This document shows, one piece after another, positions 41,883 to 51,700 of a stretch of 52,884 nucleotides of DNA. Position 1 is the stretch's first letter. Each line of letters begins with the position of its first letter. Below the pieces are notes generated by a model. The model made no database searches, was not told the origin of the DNA, and worked only from the letters and a program-made list of their open reading frames with translations. This DNA comes from an uncultured Muribaculaceae bacterium. GTDB taxonomy: Bacteria > Bacteroidota > Bacteroidia > Bacteroidales > Muribaculaceae. The stretch is taken from positions 1 through 52,884 of the forward strand of contig CANQQE010000025.1 of assembly GCA_947625935.1 (NCBI GenBank), given 5' to 3'. The translations under genes and the position numbers were made by a program.

Positions 41883-43415
41883 ATGGAGAATCAGGTCAGA
41901 GTAAGATTTGCCCCGTCACCCACGGGCCCGCTTCATATAGGCGGTGTGCGCACCGCTCTCTACAACTATCTTTTCGCCCGCCAGAACGGCGGCAAGATGA
42001 TACTCCGCATCGAGGACACCGATTCACAGCGATTCGTACCCGGAGCCGAAGATTACATCAACGAGGCCCTTCAATGGCTGGGTATCACCATAGACGAGGG
42101 GGTGCGCGAGGGGGGCGAATACGGCCCTTACAAGCAGAGCGAGAGGCGCGACATCTACCGCGAACACGTCGGGATGCTGCTCGACAACGGGCGCGCCTAC
42201 ATCGCATTTGACACCCCTCAGGAGCTTGAAGCCGCCCGCGCGGCAACGCCGAACTTCCAGTATGACGCCTCAACCCGAGGATCGATGCGCAACTCGCTGA
42301 CCATGGCCGCCGACGAGGTGAAACGCCTCATCGACGCCGGGGAGAAATATGTAGTGCGCTTCAAGGTCGAGCCGGGACGCGACGTCACCGTGAGGGATAT
42401 GCTGCGCGGCGATGTGACCATCAACTCCAACGTGCTTGACGACAAGGTGCTTTACAAAAGCTCAGACGACCTGCCTACCTACCACTTAGCGAATATCGTC
42501 GATGACCACCTGATGAAGGTGACCCATGTGATACGCGGCGAGGAGTGGCTTCCGTCAGCCCCGCTCCATGTGCTTCTCTACGAGGCATTCGGCTGGGCCG
42601 ACACCGCACCGCGCTTCGTGCATCTGCCTCTGCTGCTCAAACCCGACGGAAAGGGTAAACTGAGCAAGCGCGACGGCGACCGCCTCGGGTTCCCCGTGTT
42701 CCCGTTGGAGTGGCACGACCCCAAGAGCGGAGAAATCTCATCGGGCTACCGAGAGAAAGGGTACCTTCCCGAAGCAGTCGTCAACTTCCTCGCCCTGCTC
42801 GGCTGGAATCCCGGCGACGACACCGAAATAATGTCGATGCAGGAGCTTATAGAGAAATTCTCGTTTGACCATTGCTCGAAATCGGGTGCGAAATTTGACT
42901 TCGAGAAAGGGAAATGGTTCAACCATAAATATCTACAGGAAATGCCCGACGAGCGTCTCGCCGAGCTTTTCATCCCCGAGCTTGAGGCTCACGGGGTCAA
43001 ACCGTCCGACTTCGACATGGGATACATCACCCGCGCCGTGTCGATGGTGAAAGGGCGCGCCAATTTTGTGGGCGACCTCTGGGACCAGGCCCGATTCTTT
43101 TTCGTCGCTCCAAGCGACTACGACCCCAAGGCCGTCAAAAAGCGTTGGAGCGAGGATATGCCGGGCATCCTGACCGCTCTCGTCGGCCAGCTCAAATCGC
43201 TCCCCACGCTTGAGTCGGCACCCGCCGAGGAGAAAATCTTAGCATGGATCTCAGAAGGCGGCTACCATCTCGGCAATGTGATGAACGCCCTGCGCCTGAC
43301 CGTCGTCGGAGAATGCAAAGGCCCCCATATGTTTGACATCATCGAACTGATGGGTATCGACGAGATAGCCTCGAGAGTGGAGCGCGGAATAGCCAACATC
43401 AAGTTGCCCGAATAA
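41883..43415 (+). CDS. gltX: Glutamate--tRNA ligase
   Basis: A 510-residue class I aminoacyl-tRNA synthetase that charges tRNA-Glu. The N-terminal [19 protein letters not shown] carries the HIGH-type motif. DTDSQRFVP and the active-site [10 protein letters not shown] segment follow. The KMSKS-type loop is [11 protein letters not shown] near residues 257-262. The C-terminal helical anticodon-binding region is complete. The length fits bacterial GltX. waaA follows after 29 bp on the same strand and is probably co-transcribed from the strong gltX promoter. Confidence 0.97.
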   Translation: MENQVRVRFAPSPTGPLHIGGVRTALYNYLFARQNGGKMILRIEDTDSQRFVPGAEDYINEALQWLGITIDEGVREGGEYGPYKQSERRDIYREHVGMLLDNGRAYIAFDTPQELEAARAATPNFQYDASTRGSMRNSLTMAADEVKRLIDAGEKYVVRFKVEPGRDVTVRDMLRGDVTINSNVLDDKVLYKSSDDLPTYHLANIVDDHLMKVTHVIRGEEWLPSAPLHVLLYEAFGWADTAPRFVHLPLLLKPDGKGKLSKRDGDRLGFPVFPLEWHDPKSGEISSGYREKGYLPEAVVNFLALLGWNPGDDTEIMSMQELIEKFSFDHCSKSGAKFDFEKGKWFNHKYLQEMPDERLAELFIPELEAHGVKPSDFDMGYITRAVSMVKGRANFVGDLWDQARFFFVAPSDYDPKAVKKRWSEDMPGILTALVGQLKSLPTLESAPAEEKILAWISEGGYHLGNVMNALRLTVVGECKGPHMFDIIELMGIDEIASRVERGIANIKLPE

Positions 43416-43444
43416 TCCCTGACATTGACCCACGCGACAGCCGG

Positions 43445-44710
43445 ATGATGAACCCGCTTTACAACACAGGATTGCAACTCTATCGTCTTGGTGCCCGGAT
43501 TGCAGCCTCCCGGTCGGCTAAAGTCAAGAAAATGGTCGACGGGCAAAGCCGTGTATTCGACTACCTGTCACAACGCATCCGCCCCGGCGAGCGTTGGATA
43601 TGGATCCACGCGGCTTCGCTCGGCGAATTTGAGCAAGGGCGTCCCCTCATAGAGATGATAAAGGAGCGGGACCGGTCGGCCAAAATACTGCTGACGTTCT
43701 TCTCCCCCTCGGGCTATGAGGTGAGGAAGGATTACGACAAGGCCGACGCCGTCTGCTATCTGCCGTTTGACACCGCATCGCTCTCCCGCCGGTTCCTTGA
43801 CACGGTGAACCCTTCGATGGCCATATTCATCAAATATGAGTTCTGGGGGAACTACCTGACCGAATTGCGCCGCCGGGGAGTACCAACCTACCTTGTTTCG
43901 GCCATTTTCCGTCGCGAGCAATCATTTTTCAAATGGTGGGGCGGCTGGTTCAGGGAGATGTTGCGCTGTTTCACCCAGATTTATGTCCAAGACCAACATT
44001 CGGTGGAACTTCTCGCTTCTATCGGCATAAAAGATGTGTGCATCACCGGCGACACCCGCTTAGACCGGGTATCGGACGTTAAAAACAAACCGCTGAAGAC
44101 CCCGTCGCTCACCGCTCTCACCGCCGACACGCCCATGACGCTCGTGGCCGGCAGCAGTTGGGAGCCTGACGAGGATATATATATCCCATGGCTGAACAGC
44201 CACCCCGAAGTGAAGGCAATCATAGCCCCACATGAGTTTGACGACGCCCGGCTCGCCCGGCTGAAAGAACGGGTCGACGGGCGCGCCGTGCTTCTGTCGG
44301 AATGGTCGGCACATATGGCGGAAGGTGGCGACCCCGCAGATTTCGCTGACGTCAGAGCTGTCATTGTCGACTGCTTCGGTCAGTTATCGTCGCTCTACCG
44401 TCTTGGCGATGTCGCCTATATAGGCGGCGGCTTCGGTAAGAGCATCCACAATATCAACGAGGCCGCCGTCTATGGCATCCCGGTAGTTTTCGGGCCTCAC
44501 CACACCAAATTCAAGGAAGCCAGCGACCTGCTCCGCGCCGGAGGCGCATTCAGCGCATCGGACGCCACAGGAATCACAGCGGCACTCGATCGGCTGCTCG
44601 CCGACCGCGCCGCCCGCGCCGCCGCCGGGAAGGCCGCTTCAGACTACATCGCATCGCACATCGGCGCAACAGCGCAGATTTTCAACGAGCTTTTCCCGTC
44701 GCGCCGTTGA
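43445..44710 (+). CDS. waaA: 3-deoxy-D-manno-octulosonic acid transferase (Kdo transferase)
   Basis: A 421-residue GT30 enzyme that adds Kdo to lipid A precursors at the inner face of the cytoplasmic membrane. A short N-terminal membrane-associating segment is followed by the family core. IWIHAASLGEFEQGRPLIE holds the catalytic Glu. TFFSPSGYEV and FIKYEFWGNYL follow, with ITGDTRLDRV later. The CMP-Kdo-binding C-domain has VAGSSWEPDE, GGGFGKSIHNINEAAVYGIPV and FGPHHTKF. It may start at either of two adjacent ATGs. It is likely co-transcribed with gltX; argR follows after a 122-bp regulatory gap. Confidence 0.93.
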   Translation: MMNPLYNTGLQLYRLGARIAASRSAKVKKMVDGQSRVFDYLSQRIRPGERWIWIHAASLGEFEQGRPLIEMIKERDRSAKILLTFFSPSGYEVRKDYDKADAVCYLPFDTASLSRRFLDTVNPSMAIFIKYEFWGNYLTELRRRGVPTYLVSAIFRREQSFFKWWGGWFREMLRCFTQIYVQDQHSVELLASIGIKDVCITGDTRLDRVSDVKNKPLKTPSLTALTADTPMTLVAGSSWEPDEDIYIPWLNSHPEVKAIIAPHEFDDARLARLKERVDGRAVLLSEWSAHMAEGGDPADFADVRAVIVDCFGQLSSLYRLGDVAYIGGGFGKSIHNINEAAVYGIPVVFGPHHTKFKEASDLLRAGGAFSASDATGITAALDRLLADRAARAAAGKAASDYIASHIGATAQIFNELFPSRR

Positions 44711-44728
44711 TCCGGATGGCTCCACATG

Positions 44729-44813
44729 AATGTTCACAAATGTTCAGATTGCTTTCTGATTGCTTAAAAAACGTTCATTTATCTGTTAAATCCGATTATT
44801 ATTCGTAATTTTG
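44729..44813 (+). promoter_or_regulatory. argR promoter with three AAyGTTCA repeats
   Basis: A -7 TAATTTTG lies at 44806-44813, about 20 bp before the ATG. Upstream, AATGTTCA occurs at 44729-44736 and 44739-44746 (10-bp period), and AACGTTCA at 44770-44777 (31 bp further, about three turns). Same-face repeats upstream of a repressor gene suggest an operator, possibly for ArgR itself. They only partly resemble the E. coli ARG box. Confidence 0.45.
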
Positions 44814-44832
44814 CAAGGATAAACTCTGATTA

Positions 44833-45324
44833 ATGATGAAAAAACGGAATTCGCGGCTATCGGCGATTGCCGACATCCTGACGCACAATAAAATCGGGAG
44901 TCAGGAGGAATTATCGCAACTGCTCCTGGAACGGGGAGTAGAGGTGACGCAGGCCACGCTCTCCCGCGACCTGAAAACGCTCAAAACCATCAAGGTAACC
45001 ACTGATGACGGATACCGCTACATCATTGCCAACGACACTCTCCCATCGGGCGTCGCCACGGGCGACAGCCGCCACGCCACCACGCTGTCAATCGCTATTT
45101 CGGGCAACCTTGTGGTCATCAAGACACGCAACGGCTATGCCAGCGGTTTAGCCTACGATATAGACATGATGGACTCGCCCCATGTGCTTGGCACCATCCC
45201 GGGCGCCGATACGGTAATCGCCGTGGTCAACGAGAAGTCGACCCGCGCCGAGCTTTATCTTCTATTCTCGGCCATACTTCCCCAGACTGTCATGGAAGCC
45301 GCCAAACATCAATTTATCGATTAA
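44833..45324 (+). CDS. argR: Arginine repressor ArgR
   Basis: A 163-residue transcription factor with the ArgR two-domain layout. The N-terminal winged helix covers about 5-75 (LSAIADILTHNKIGSQEELSQLL, then VTQATLSRDLKTLKTIKV with the recognition helix). The C-terminal oligomerisation and arginine-binding domain ends GTIPGADTVIAVVNEKSTRAELYLLFSAIL. It heads a cluster with GNAT, argG and argC, which it likely controls together with itself. The start could be either of two consecutive ATGs. It is cytoplasmic. The gap to the GNAT gene is 41 bp, so the whole cluster is probably one transcript. Confidence 0.95.
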   Translation: MMKKRNSRLSAIADILTHNKIGSQEELSQLLLERGVEVTQATLSRDLKTLKTIKVTTDDGYRYIIANDTLPSGVATGDSRHATTLSIAISGNLVVIKTRNGYASGLAYDIDMMDSPHVLGTIPGADTVIAVVNEKSTRAELYLLFSAILPQTVMEAAKHQFID

Positions 45325-45365
45325 TTAGACAAAAAATAAAAAAGATAGTACGTTAGGTTAAAAAA

Positions 45366-45944
45366 ATGGAAGATTCACCATCGATTGAAGTTCTTGTAGC
45401 ATCGGAGCAACACATCCCATATGTTGAAGAGATTCTCGACACCATCACCCGCGCGGCAAAAGTCCGCGGCACCGGTATCGCGAAACGCTCCCCCGAATAT
45501 GTGAAGCAGAAGATGCTCGAACGCAAGGCAGTCATAGCCTTGTGCGGCGATGAGTTCGCCGGATTCAGCTACATCGAGTGCTGGAGCAACAAGGAGTTTG
45601 TTGCCAATTCGGGTCTAATCGTGGCCGACAAATACCGCGGCCTCGGACTTGCGACACGCATCAAACGACGAATTTTCCAACTGTCGCGCGAGATGTTCCC
45701 CAACGCCAAGATATTCTCGCTCACCACCGGCGCGGCAGTCATGAAGATGAACTTCGAGCTTGGTTACCGCCCCGTTACCTTCGACGAGCTGACGACGGAC
45801 GCCGCCTTCTGGCGCGGTTGCGAAAGCTGCGTGAACTACGACATACTGCAACGCAACGGCGGTCACAAATGCCTCTGCACGGGTCTGCTCTACGACCCCG
45901 CTGAGGTCAAATATCATCCCAACAACAACGAATCAAAAGAATAA
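45366..45944 (+). CDS. GNAT-family acyltransferase of the arginine cluster, cysteine-rich C-terminus
   Basis: A 192-residue GNAT protein. The acyl-CoA binding motif A is VADKYRGLGLATRIKRRIF (about residues 86-104). The C-terminal part has a cluster of cysteines (GCESCVNYDI, then KCLCTGLLYDP), suggestive of a metal site or redox control. Placement between argR and argG suggests it makes the first intermediate, N-acetyl- or N-succinylglutamate. In the Bacteroides relative the later pathway is known to use N-succinyl intermediates, so succinyl-CoA is a possible donor. No classical argA or argJ is in the window. The substrate is inference. argG follows after 13 bp. Confidence 0.75.
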   Translation: MEDSPSIEVLVASEQHIPYVEEILDTITRAAKVRGTGIAKRSPEYVKQKMLERKAVIALCGDEFAGFSYIECWSNKEFVANSGLIVADKYRGLGLATRIKRRIFQLSREMFPNAKIFSLTTGAAVMKMNFELGYRPVTFDELTTDAAFWRGCESCVNYDILQRNGGHKCLCTGLLYDPAEVKYHPNNNESKE

Positions 45945-45957
45945 CATCAAAATCAAT

Positions 45958-47166
45958 ATGGATAAGAAAAAAGTAGTCTTAGCGTTTTCAGGAGGCCTCG
46001 ACACCTCTTTTGCGGTCAAATATCTCTCGGAAGACTGCGGTTATGAAGTGTACACGGCCATCGCCAACACAGGCGGCTTCACGGTGGATGAGCTGAAAGA
46101 GATAGAGCGTCGCGCACTGGCACTCGGAGCTAAGGAGCACGCCACTCTCGACATAACTCATGAATATTATGAGAAGTCAATCAAATACATGATTTTCGGC
46201 AACATACTCCGCAACGGCACTTACCCGATATCGGTCTCGTCGGAGCGTATTTTCCAGGCGATAGCCATCATCGAGTATGCGAAGCGCGTCGGGGCCGACT
46301 GCGTAGCCCACGGCTCGACAAGCGCGGGCAACGACCAGATACGTTTTGACCTCACTTTCCAGATACTCGCTCCCGAGATAGAAATCATCACTCCTACCCG
46401 CGACATGAACCTCACCCGCGACTATGAGATAGACTATCTCAAGAAGCATGGGTATGAGGCTGATTTCAAGAAACTCGAATATTCAATCAACAAGGGTCTC
46501 TGGGGCACGAGCGTGGGCGGCAAGGAAACCCTCCACAGCGACCAGACCCTCCCCGAGGAGGCTTACCCGACACAGATGACCGCAACCGCCGACAGCCGCC
46601 TGACCATCGACTTCGAGCGCGGCGAAATCGCCGCCGTCAACGGTGAGCGCATCGATGACAAAGTAGCCGCCATACAGCGCATAGAGGAGCTTGTGGCACC
46701 CTATGCCATAGGCCGCGATATGCACATAGGCGACACCATCATCGGCATCAAGGGCCGCGTCGGTTTCGAGGCCGGCGCACCGCTGCTCATCATAGCCGCC
46801 CACAAGATGCTTGAGAAGCACACCCTGACCAAATGGCAACAATACTGGAAAGACCAGCTCGGAAACTGGTATGGGATGTTCCTGCACGAGGCGCAGTATC
46901 TCGAACCAGTGATGCGCGACATCGAGGCGTATCTCGACGAGTCGCAGCGCAACGTCACGGGGCGGGTCATCATCGACCTCAAGCCTTACCGCTACATACT
47001 CGTGGGCGTCCAGAGCGACTATGACCTGATGAAGACCAACTTCGGGGAGTATGGCGAGGTGAGCAAGGCATGGACCGCCGACGACGTCAAGGGATTCACC
47101 AAGATTCTCGGCAACCAGATGAAAATCTACCACAACATTCAGGAACGTAACAAGTCAAAGAAATGA
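45958..47166 (+). CDS. argG: Argininosuccinate synthase
   Basis: A 402-residue ATP-dependent enzyme joining citrulline and aspartate. The N-type ATP pyrophosphatase P-loop is VVLAFSGGLDTSFAVKYL near residue 6. Citrulline and aspartate contacts are in the AHGSTSAGNDQIRFDL region (near 120) and in GLWGTSVGGKETLHSD. The C-terminal helical region is complete. The length is normal for the shorter argG type. It overlaps argC by ATGA, so the two are translationally coupled. It is cytoplasmic and probably under ArgR control. Confidence 0.97.
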   Translation: MDKKKVVLAFSGGLDTSFAVKYLSEDCGYEVYTAIANTGGFTVDELKEIERRALALGAKEHATLDITHEYYEKSIKYMIFGNILRNGTYPISVSSERIFQAIAIIEYAKRVGADCVAHGSTSAGNDQIRFDLTFQILAPEIEIITPTRDMNLTRDYEIDYLKKHGYEADFKKLEYSINKGLWGTSVGGKETLHSDQTLPEEAYPTQMTATADSRLTIDFERGEIAAVNGERIDDKVAAIQRIEELVAPYAIGRDMHIGDTIIGIKGRVGFEAGAPLLIIAAHKMLEKHTLTKWQQYWKDQLGNWYGMFLHEAQYLEPVMRDIEAYLDESQRNVTGRVIIDLKPYRYILVGVQSDYDLMKTNFGEYGEVSKAWTADDVKGFTKILGNQMKIYHNIQERNKSKK

Positions 47167-48134
47167 TCAGGGCGGGCATCATAGGCGGCGCGGGCTACAC
47201 CGCAGGCGAGCTCATAAGGCTGCTCGTCAACCACCCCGACGTTGAAATAGCGTGGGTCAACTCGACAAGCAACGCCGGGAATCTTGTGTCGGACGTGCAT
47301 CAGGGTCTGATCGGGGAGACTTATCTCCGTTTCACGGACGGCACCCCATGGGATGACATCGACGTGCTTTTCTGCTGCACGCCTCACGGCAAAACCCGCG
47401 AGTTCATGGAGTCAACAGCCGTGCCTGAGCGTGTCAAAATCATAGACCTCTCCACGGACTACCGCATAGAGGACGGGACGCACGACTTTGTCTACGGGCT
47501 GCCGGAGCTTAACCGCAAGCGATTGGTGCGCGGGGCGACCCGCGTGGCCAACCCGGGATGTTTCGCAACCGCCATCCAGCTTGCGCTGCTGCCGTTGGCC
47601 AAAAACCTGCTTCTCAACTCGGACATCCATGTGACCGCCATAACGGGAAGCACCGGCGCGGGTGTGAAACCGTCGGCCACAAGCCACTTCTCGTGGCGCA
47701 ACGACAATGTGTCGATCTACAAGCCTTTCCGCCATCAGCATCTGGCTGAGATACGCCAGTCGCTGACCTCTCTGCAAAGCAGCTTCAAGACGGACATCAA
47801 TTTCATCCCTGTGAGGGGATGCTTCTCGCGAGGCATCATGGCTATCGTCTATATGGACTGCCCATTGGAACTTGAGGAGGTGAGAAAGCTGTATGAGGAT
47901 TACTATGACGACCATTCTTTCACCTTCGTCACCGATAAAGCACCGGACCTCAAGGATGTGGTGAACACCAACAAGTGCATACTTCACCTCGACAAGGTGG
48001 ACGGCAAGCTGCTCGTCACCTCTGTCATCGATAATCTGGTCAAGGGTGCGTCGGGGCAGGCGGTGCATAACATGAACCTCATTTTCGGGCTACAGGAGCG
48101 CGTCGGGCTGACTCTCAAGCCGTCGGCGTTCTGA
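47163..48134 (+). CDS. argC: N-acetyl-gamma-glutamyl-phosphate reductase
   Basis: A 323-residue NADPH enzyme reducing acyl-glutamyl phosphate to the semialdehyde. The N-terminal Rossmann motif is GIIGGAGYTAGELIRLL. The catalytic Cys133 lies in VANPGCFATAIQLAL. The substrate-binding TGSTGAGVKPSATSHFSWRN and FIPVRGCFSRGIMAIVY follow. The end, SGQAVHNMNLIFGL, is family-typical. In Bacteroides-type pathways the substrate may be the N-succinyl analogue. It is coupled to argG (ATGA). A REP cluster begins 21 bp downstream of its stop; the remaining arg genes (argB, argD and the transcarbamylase) are not in the window. Confidence 0.96.
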   Translation: MIRAGIIGGAGYTAGELIRLLVNHPDVEIAWVNSTSNAGNLVSDVHQGLIGETYLRFTDGTPWDDIDVLFCCTPHGKTREFMESTAVPERVKIIDLSTDYRIEDGTHDFVYGLPELNRKRLVRGATRVANPGCFATAIQLALLPLAKNLLLNSDIHVTAITGSTGAGVKPSATSHFSWRNDNVSIYKPFRHQHLAEIRQSLTSLQSSFKTDINFIPVRGCFSRGIMAIVYMDCPLELEEVRKLYEDYYDDHSFTFVTDKAPDLKDVVNTNKCILHLDKVDGKLLVTSVIDNLVKGASGQAVHNMNLIFGLQERVGLTLKPSAF

Positions 48135-48155
48135 TTTCTCACAATCGGCGGGGGC

Positions 48156-48327
48156 GGCTTGCCCATGGGCAAGCCCTACCCAGCCCGGTTCAAAATGACG
48201 ACGGGGCGGCGGGGGAAGTGTGCGGGGCGGCTTGCCCATGGGCAAGCCCTACCCAGCCCGGTTCAAAATGACGACGGGGCAGCAGGGCGGATTGCGCCGG
48301 GGCGGTCAGCCCATGGGCTGACCCTAC
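48156..48327 (-). repeat. Cluster of three GTAG-REP palindromes (copies B, C, D)
   Basis: Three palindromes, each followed by CTAC (GTAG on the minus strand), lie at 48156-48179, 48229-48252 and 48304-48327, with periods of 73 and 75 bp. B and C have the same 20-bp core as copy A at 11999. D reads GGTCAGCCCATGGGCTGACC: both arms changed so that pairing is kept. The spacers share GCCCGGTTCAAAATGACGAC. This layout is typical of REP elements moved by RAYT transposases. No RAYT gene is in the window. Confidence 0.75.
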
Positions 48328-48365
48328 CCAGTATGGCTCGCAATGGTGCGGGACGGCGGGGGTGT

Positions 48366-48727
48366 TTTTTCTGTTAAATAAGGTTAAGAAATGGGGGAGG
48401 GTAATTGTGGGAATATGGTAACTATAGAAAATAATACCGATATTTGCATTCTTACAATTCATCGACACTATATCAACCCTAAAAACGATTTATCTATAAA
48501 ACCGATATAAGTCTCTTGAATAATTGAACTGTTCCCATCACATTGTCTACCCATCGTTGTTTTTACGACGAAAAACCACATTACACGTCAAAAAGAATCA
48601 TCATGGAACCTCTCCTCGAGGACTATTTTGTCGTTAAGTTTTATCAACCCACAATCTAACAATCAAAACTAATTTAACTTTCACAATCATCAATTAATCC
48701 ATAAGATAACTATAACACCATCTCTCT
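48366..48727 (+). other. Gene-free AT-rich leader before the large secreted protein
   Basis: About 360 bp without a convincing gene. It holds a weak -7-like TAACTTTC near 48673 and a perfect 10-bp palindrome TCCTCGAGGA (48613-48622). An 18-codon frame (48603-48659) starts at an ATG and overlaps that palindrome. It could be a long regulatory leader. No riboswitch is recognised. Confidence 0.4.
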
Positions 48728-51700
48728 ATGAAAAATCATTACCACATAATTTTACTGTCGGCGGTGGGCTTGTTATTTAATGCCGCTCCCACGGCTCTCG
48801 CATCAGATTATAAGGCGGAAATCAACCCCACTCCACTATGGTCCCAGACCACGGGCTGCCCGACGGGCAGCAACGCGCGCTCGATGGCAGTATCGTCGGG
48901 GCGCATATACACCATGGATTACAAGACGAATGACATCTACTACACCGAGGGGGCGGGCTGGAAAACGATAGACAAGAGCGGTTTGCCAAGCGGAGTCACA
49001 ATCGGGAGTTCGTTTCTGTTAGCCTCAGACGACAATGGCGCTCTTGTGATTCCCGTGTCGCCCAGCTTCCCGGCGACCACAACGAATTATGATATGAAGT
49101 TTATCTTGCTCAAGCCGGGAGCTGAAGATTTATCTTCGGCAAAAGGGGGCGACGGGAATCTGAAATATCTCACAATCCCCACGGGCACTATCAGCAATGG
49201 TTGCCGCATAGATTTCATGTCGGCCGCGGGAAAACTGAGAACCGCGGGCGGCGGCTGGCTATACTTCTATCCAAGCGCCGGGTCAAATGCGGGCAAACTT
49301 GTCAGAGTGAAAGGGGTCAGCTCCACCTATGCCAACGTTGTGGAAACATATTCGGGCGGCTTGCCAACATCGGCCGTGACCGCATTGGCCAAGGGGGTCA
49401 AAGACGCTAACGGCAACGATCAGGTGCTGATCCAGACAGGCGGCAACACCAGCAAGGCCGCTCTTTATTCACTCAACGGGGGCACTCTCACGGTAGTTGA
49501 CGACGCCCCCTACACTTCGACCCTCTTGTCGGGCACGAAAGTGGCCAACCAATGTGGCGAGTTTTATGTTTATCCCGGTTACACCGCAACGGGGTGGAAC
49601 GTGTCGGAGGTGACACTCAACGTGAAGAATATCGCAAGCGGGGAGGTGAACAGCGTAAAGGTGAACACCAATGCGTGGAGCGCCTCGTCGGCGACGTGCG
49701 GCATGTGGGTCGACGCCAAGTTTGACGCGAGCAATCCAGAAATATTATATGCCTATTGCTACATTCCGGGACAGGGGGCATGGAAATACCAGGTCAATCT
49801 GTCGGTGGCCTCGCAGGCACCTGATGCTCCCGCCAATGTCACCGCATCCGTGATCACTCTCACAACCGGCACACCGGGCCGTCAGGACGCCGTCCTGAAA
49901 TGGGACGCCGTCGCCAACGCCGCACACTACGCAGTGGCTCGTAAGCCCGCATCGGCCGGCGATGACACATGGCAGGTCATAGCATCGAAAGTGACGGATC
50001 TGACCTACACGGATATCGATGTCACATCGTCGTTCTGTTACCGCGTGACGACATTCAGCGCAGAAGGGATCGAGAGCAATCCCACTCCAGAGCTTCTTTG
50101 CGAACCCCGATTCATTCCTCACGAGCCGGAATGGGAGGATATGCGCGTCTATGACTACTACGCTAAGCTGCAGTTGCTCTGGGACTTCACATATGGTTAC
50201 CGGCCGGACGCCTATGACATAATACGCGACGGTGAGGTCATAGCGAAGGATATCCCCGTGATGAATTTCATAGACAGGTACATACCCACGGGGCAGCGAA
50301 AGTATGAAATCGCATCGGTCTACTATATCTATGAGACAGACGCAGACGGGAAAACAGTCGTCAAAGGTCGGCGTCCTGAAAGCGCGCGCAGCTCGATAAA
50401 GGTGGCCGACGTGCTTCCTCGCAACACGGCCAATGAGCTATATGGCATCACGGAACTGTATAACTATGAGATAACGAAGGACTCGCCGCTCGCCAACACC
50501 TCAGTGCTCAGCGACTTCATCGACCAGAATCTTTATCGCCAGGCTGCTTTTCACGAAGGCAAATGGTACATAGCCCAGCGTCAGGACCGCTCGGACTATG
50601 CTGAATCGACGTCGGGGGGCATCATATGCGTTGACGCCAACGCCGGAAGCGCGACCAATATGGCGGCCACGGCAAAGAAAATCTACACCGCCAGCAAAGG
50701 GTCCAATGTGGGTATCGCTGTCGATGACGAAGGCACCTTCTTCATCAGGAACGGCGCAGAGGGACAATATGAGTTTGCCAAACCCGTGACTTCGGGCCGT
50801 CTGCTTAGATTCAACAACGATCTGTCGGTAGCCACAGACAAGGTCATCGATCTGTCGGGCGTGAAGGACGGCGGATATGTGATGACTTCCCGCGCGGACT
50901 ATTACACCATGAAGGGTGACGTGCTGAACGGCAGCGGCAAGCTGTACTTCGCCCCGTCAATGGCTAACGAGAGCACAGGTAAAAACGCGTGGATTGTCGA
51001 TATAGCAAACGGAGCGTACAAGTCAAGCCAACGTTTCTATTCGCACGTCGAGACCCAGGGCGGCGTGGAGAACTTCCTGTTCCCGCTCGACCAGCGCGAC
51101 GACGTGCTCCATCTGGTGCGTTCAAGCGGTTACTACCGTTTCAATCCCACCAACAGCTCGGACCACAAGCAGCTATACAAGACATTCAGCCGCATCAACA
51201 ACGCCGGCGGCGCATCGCTATGGTTCAACAACCATATGCTGATCATCACACCCCAGTCGCAGCAGTCGAAAAACATAGGCGGCTTCTTGGTGGCAAAAGG
51301 GACTCCCGATCCCGCGAAACTGCAGGAAGGTATGACAAAGGCGGCCCGCCCGGAGGATGTGCTTGTGGATTATGACAACATAATCCCGGTGCAGACGGTG
51401 GTTCAAAAGCGTAATGACAAGATCGATGCTCAAAACTCGAACGGGCTATGGTTTGGGCTGGAGCCATTCTACAACGAAGACGGGTCGGCTTCCCACGTCG
51501 ATATCTATCTTTATATCCCGGGAATGCGTTTCGCTAAATACCGTCTGTATCCGTTTATCAATATGCCTACCCCGCAGATTGAAATGAACGTGGACATCCA
51601 GTATAATCTTGACGACGATGGAAATAGAATAGACATCACGTCGTTCAAGGGTGTCGCATCGTGGAACCCGGTTGAATTTCATGGTGATATAAGCCTCAAG

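Noticed and set aside
48156-48327. CRISPR array
   Set aside because: Only three units, the repeats are palindromic with related spacers, and no cas genes are present; REP elements explain it better.
48159-48468. Small frames on both strands across the REP cluster
   Set aside because: Their sequence is just translated palindrome and spacer repeats (for example MPMGKPYP recurs at 12002 as well).
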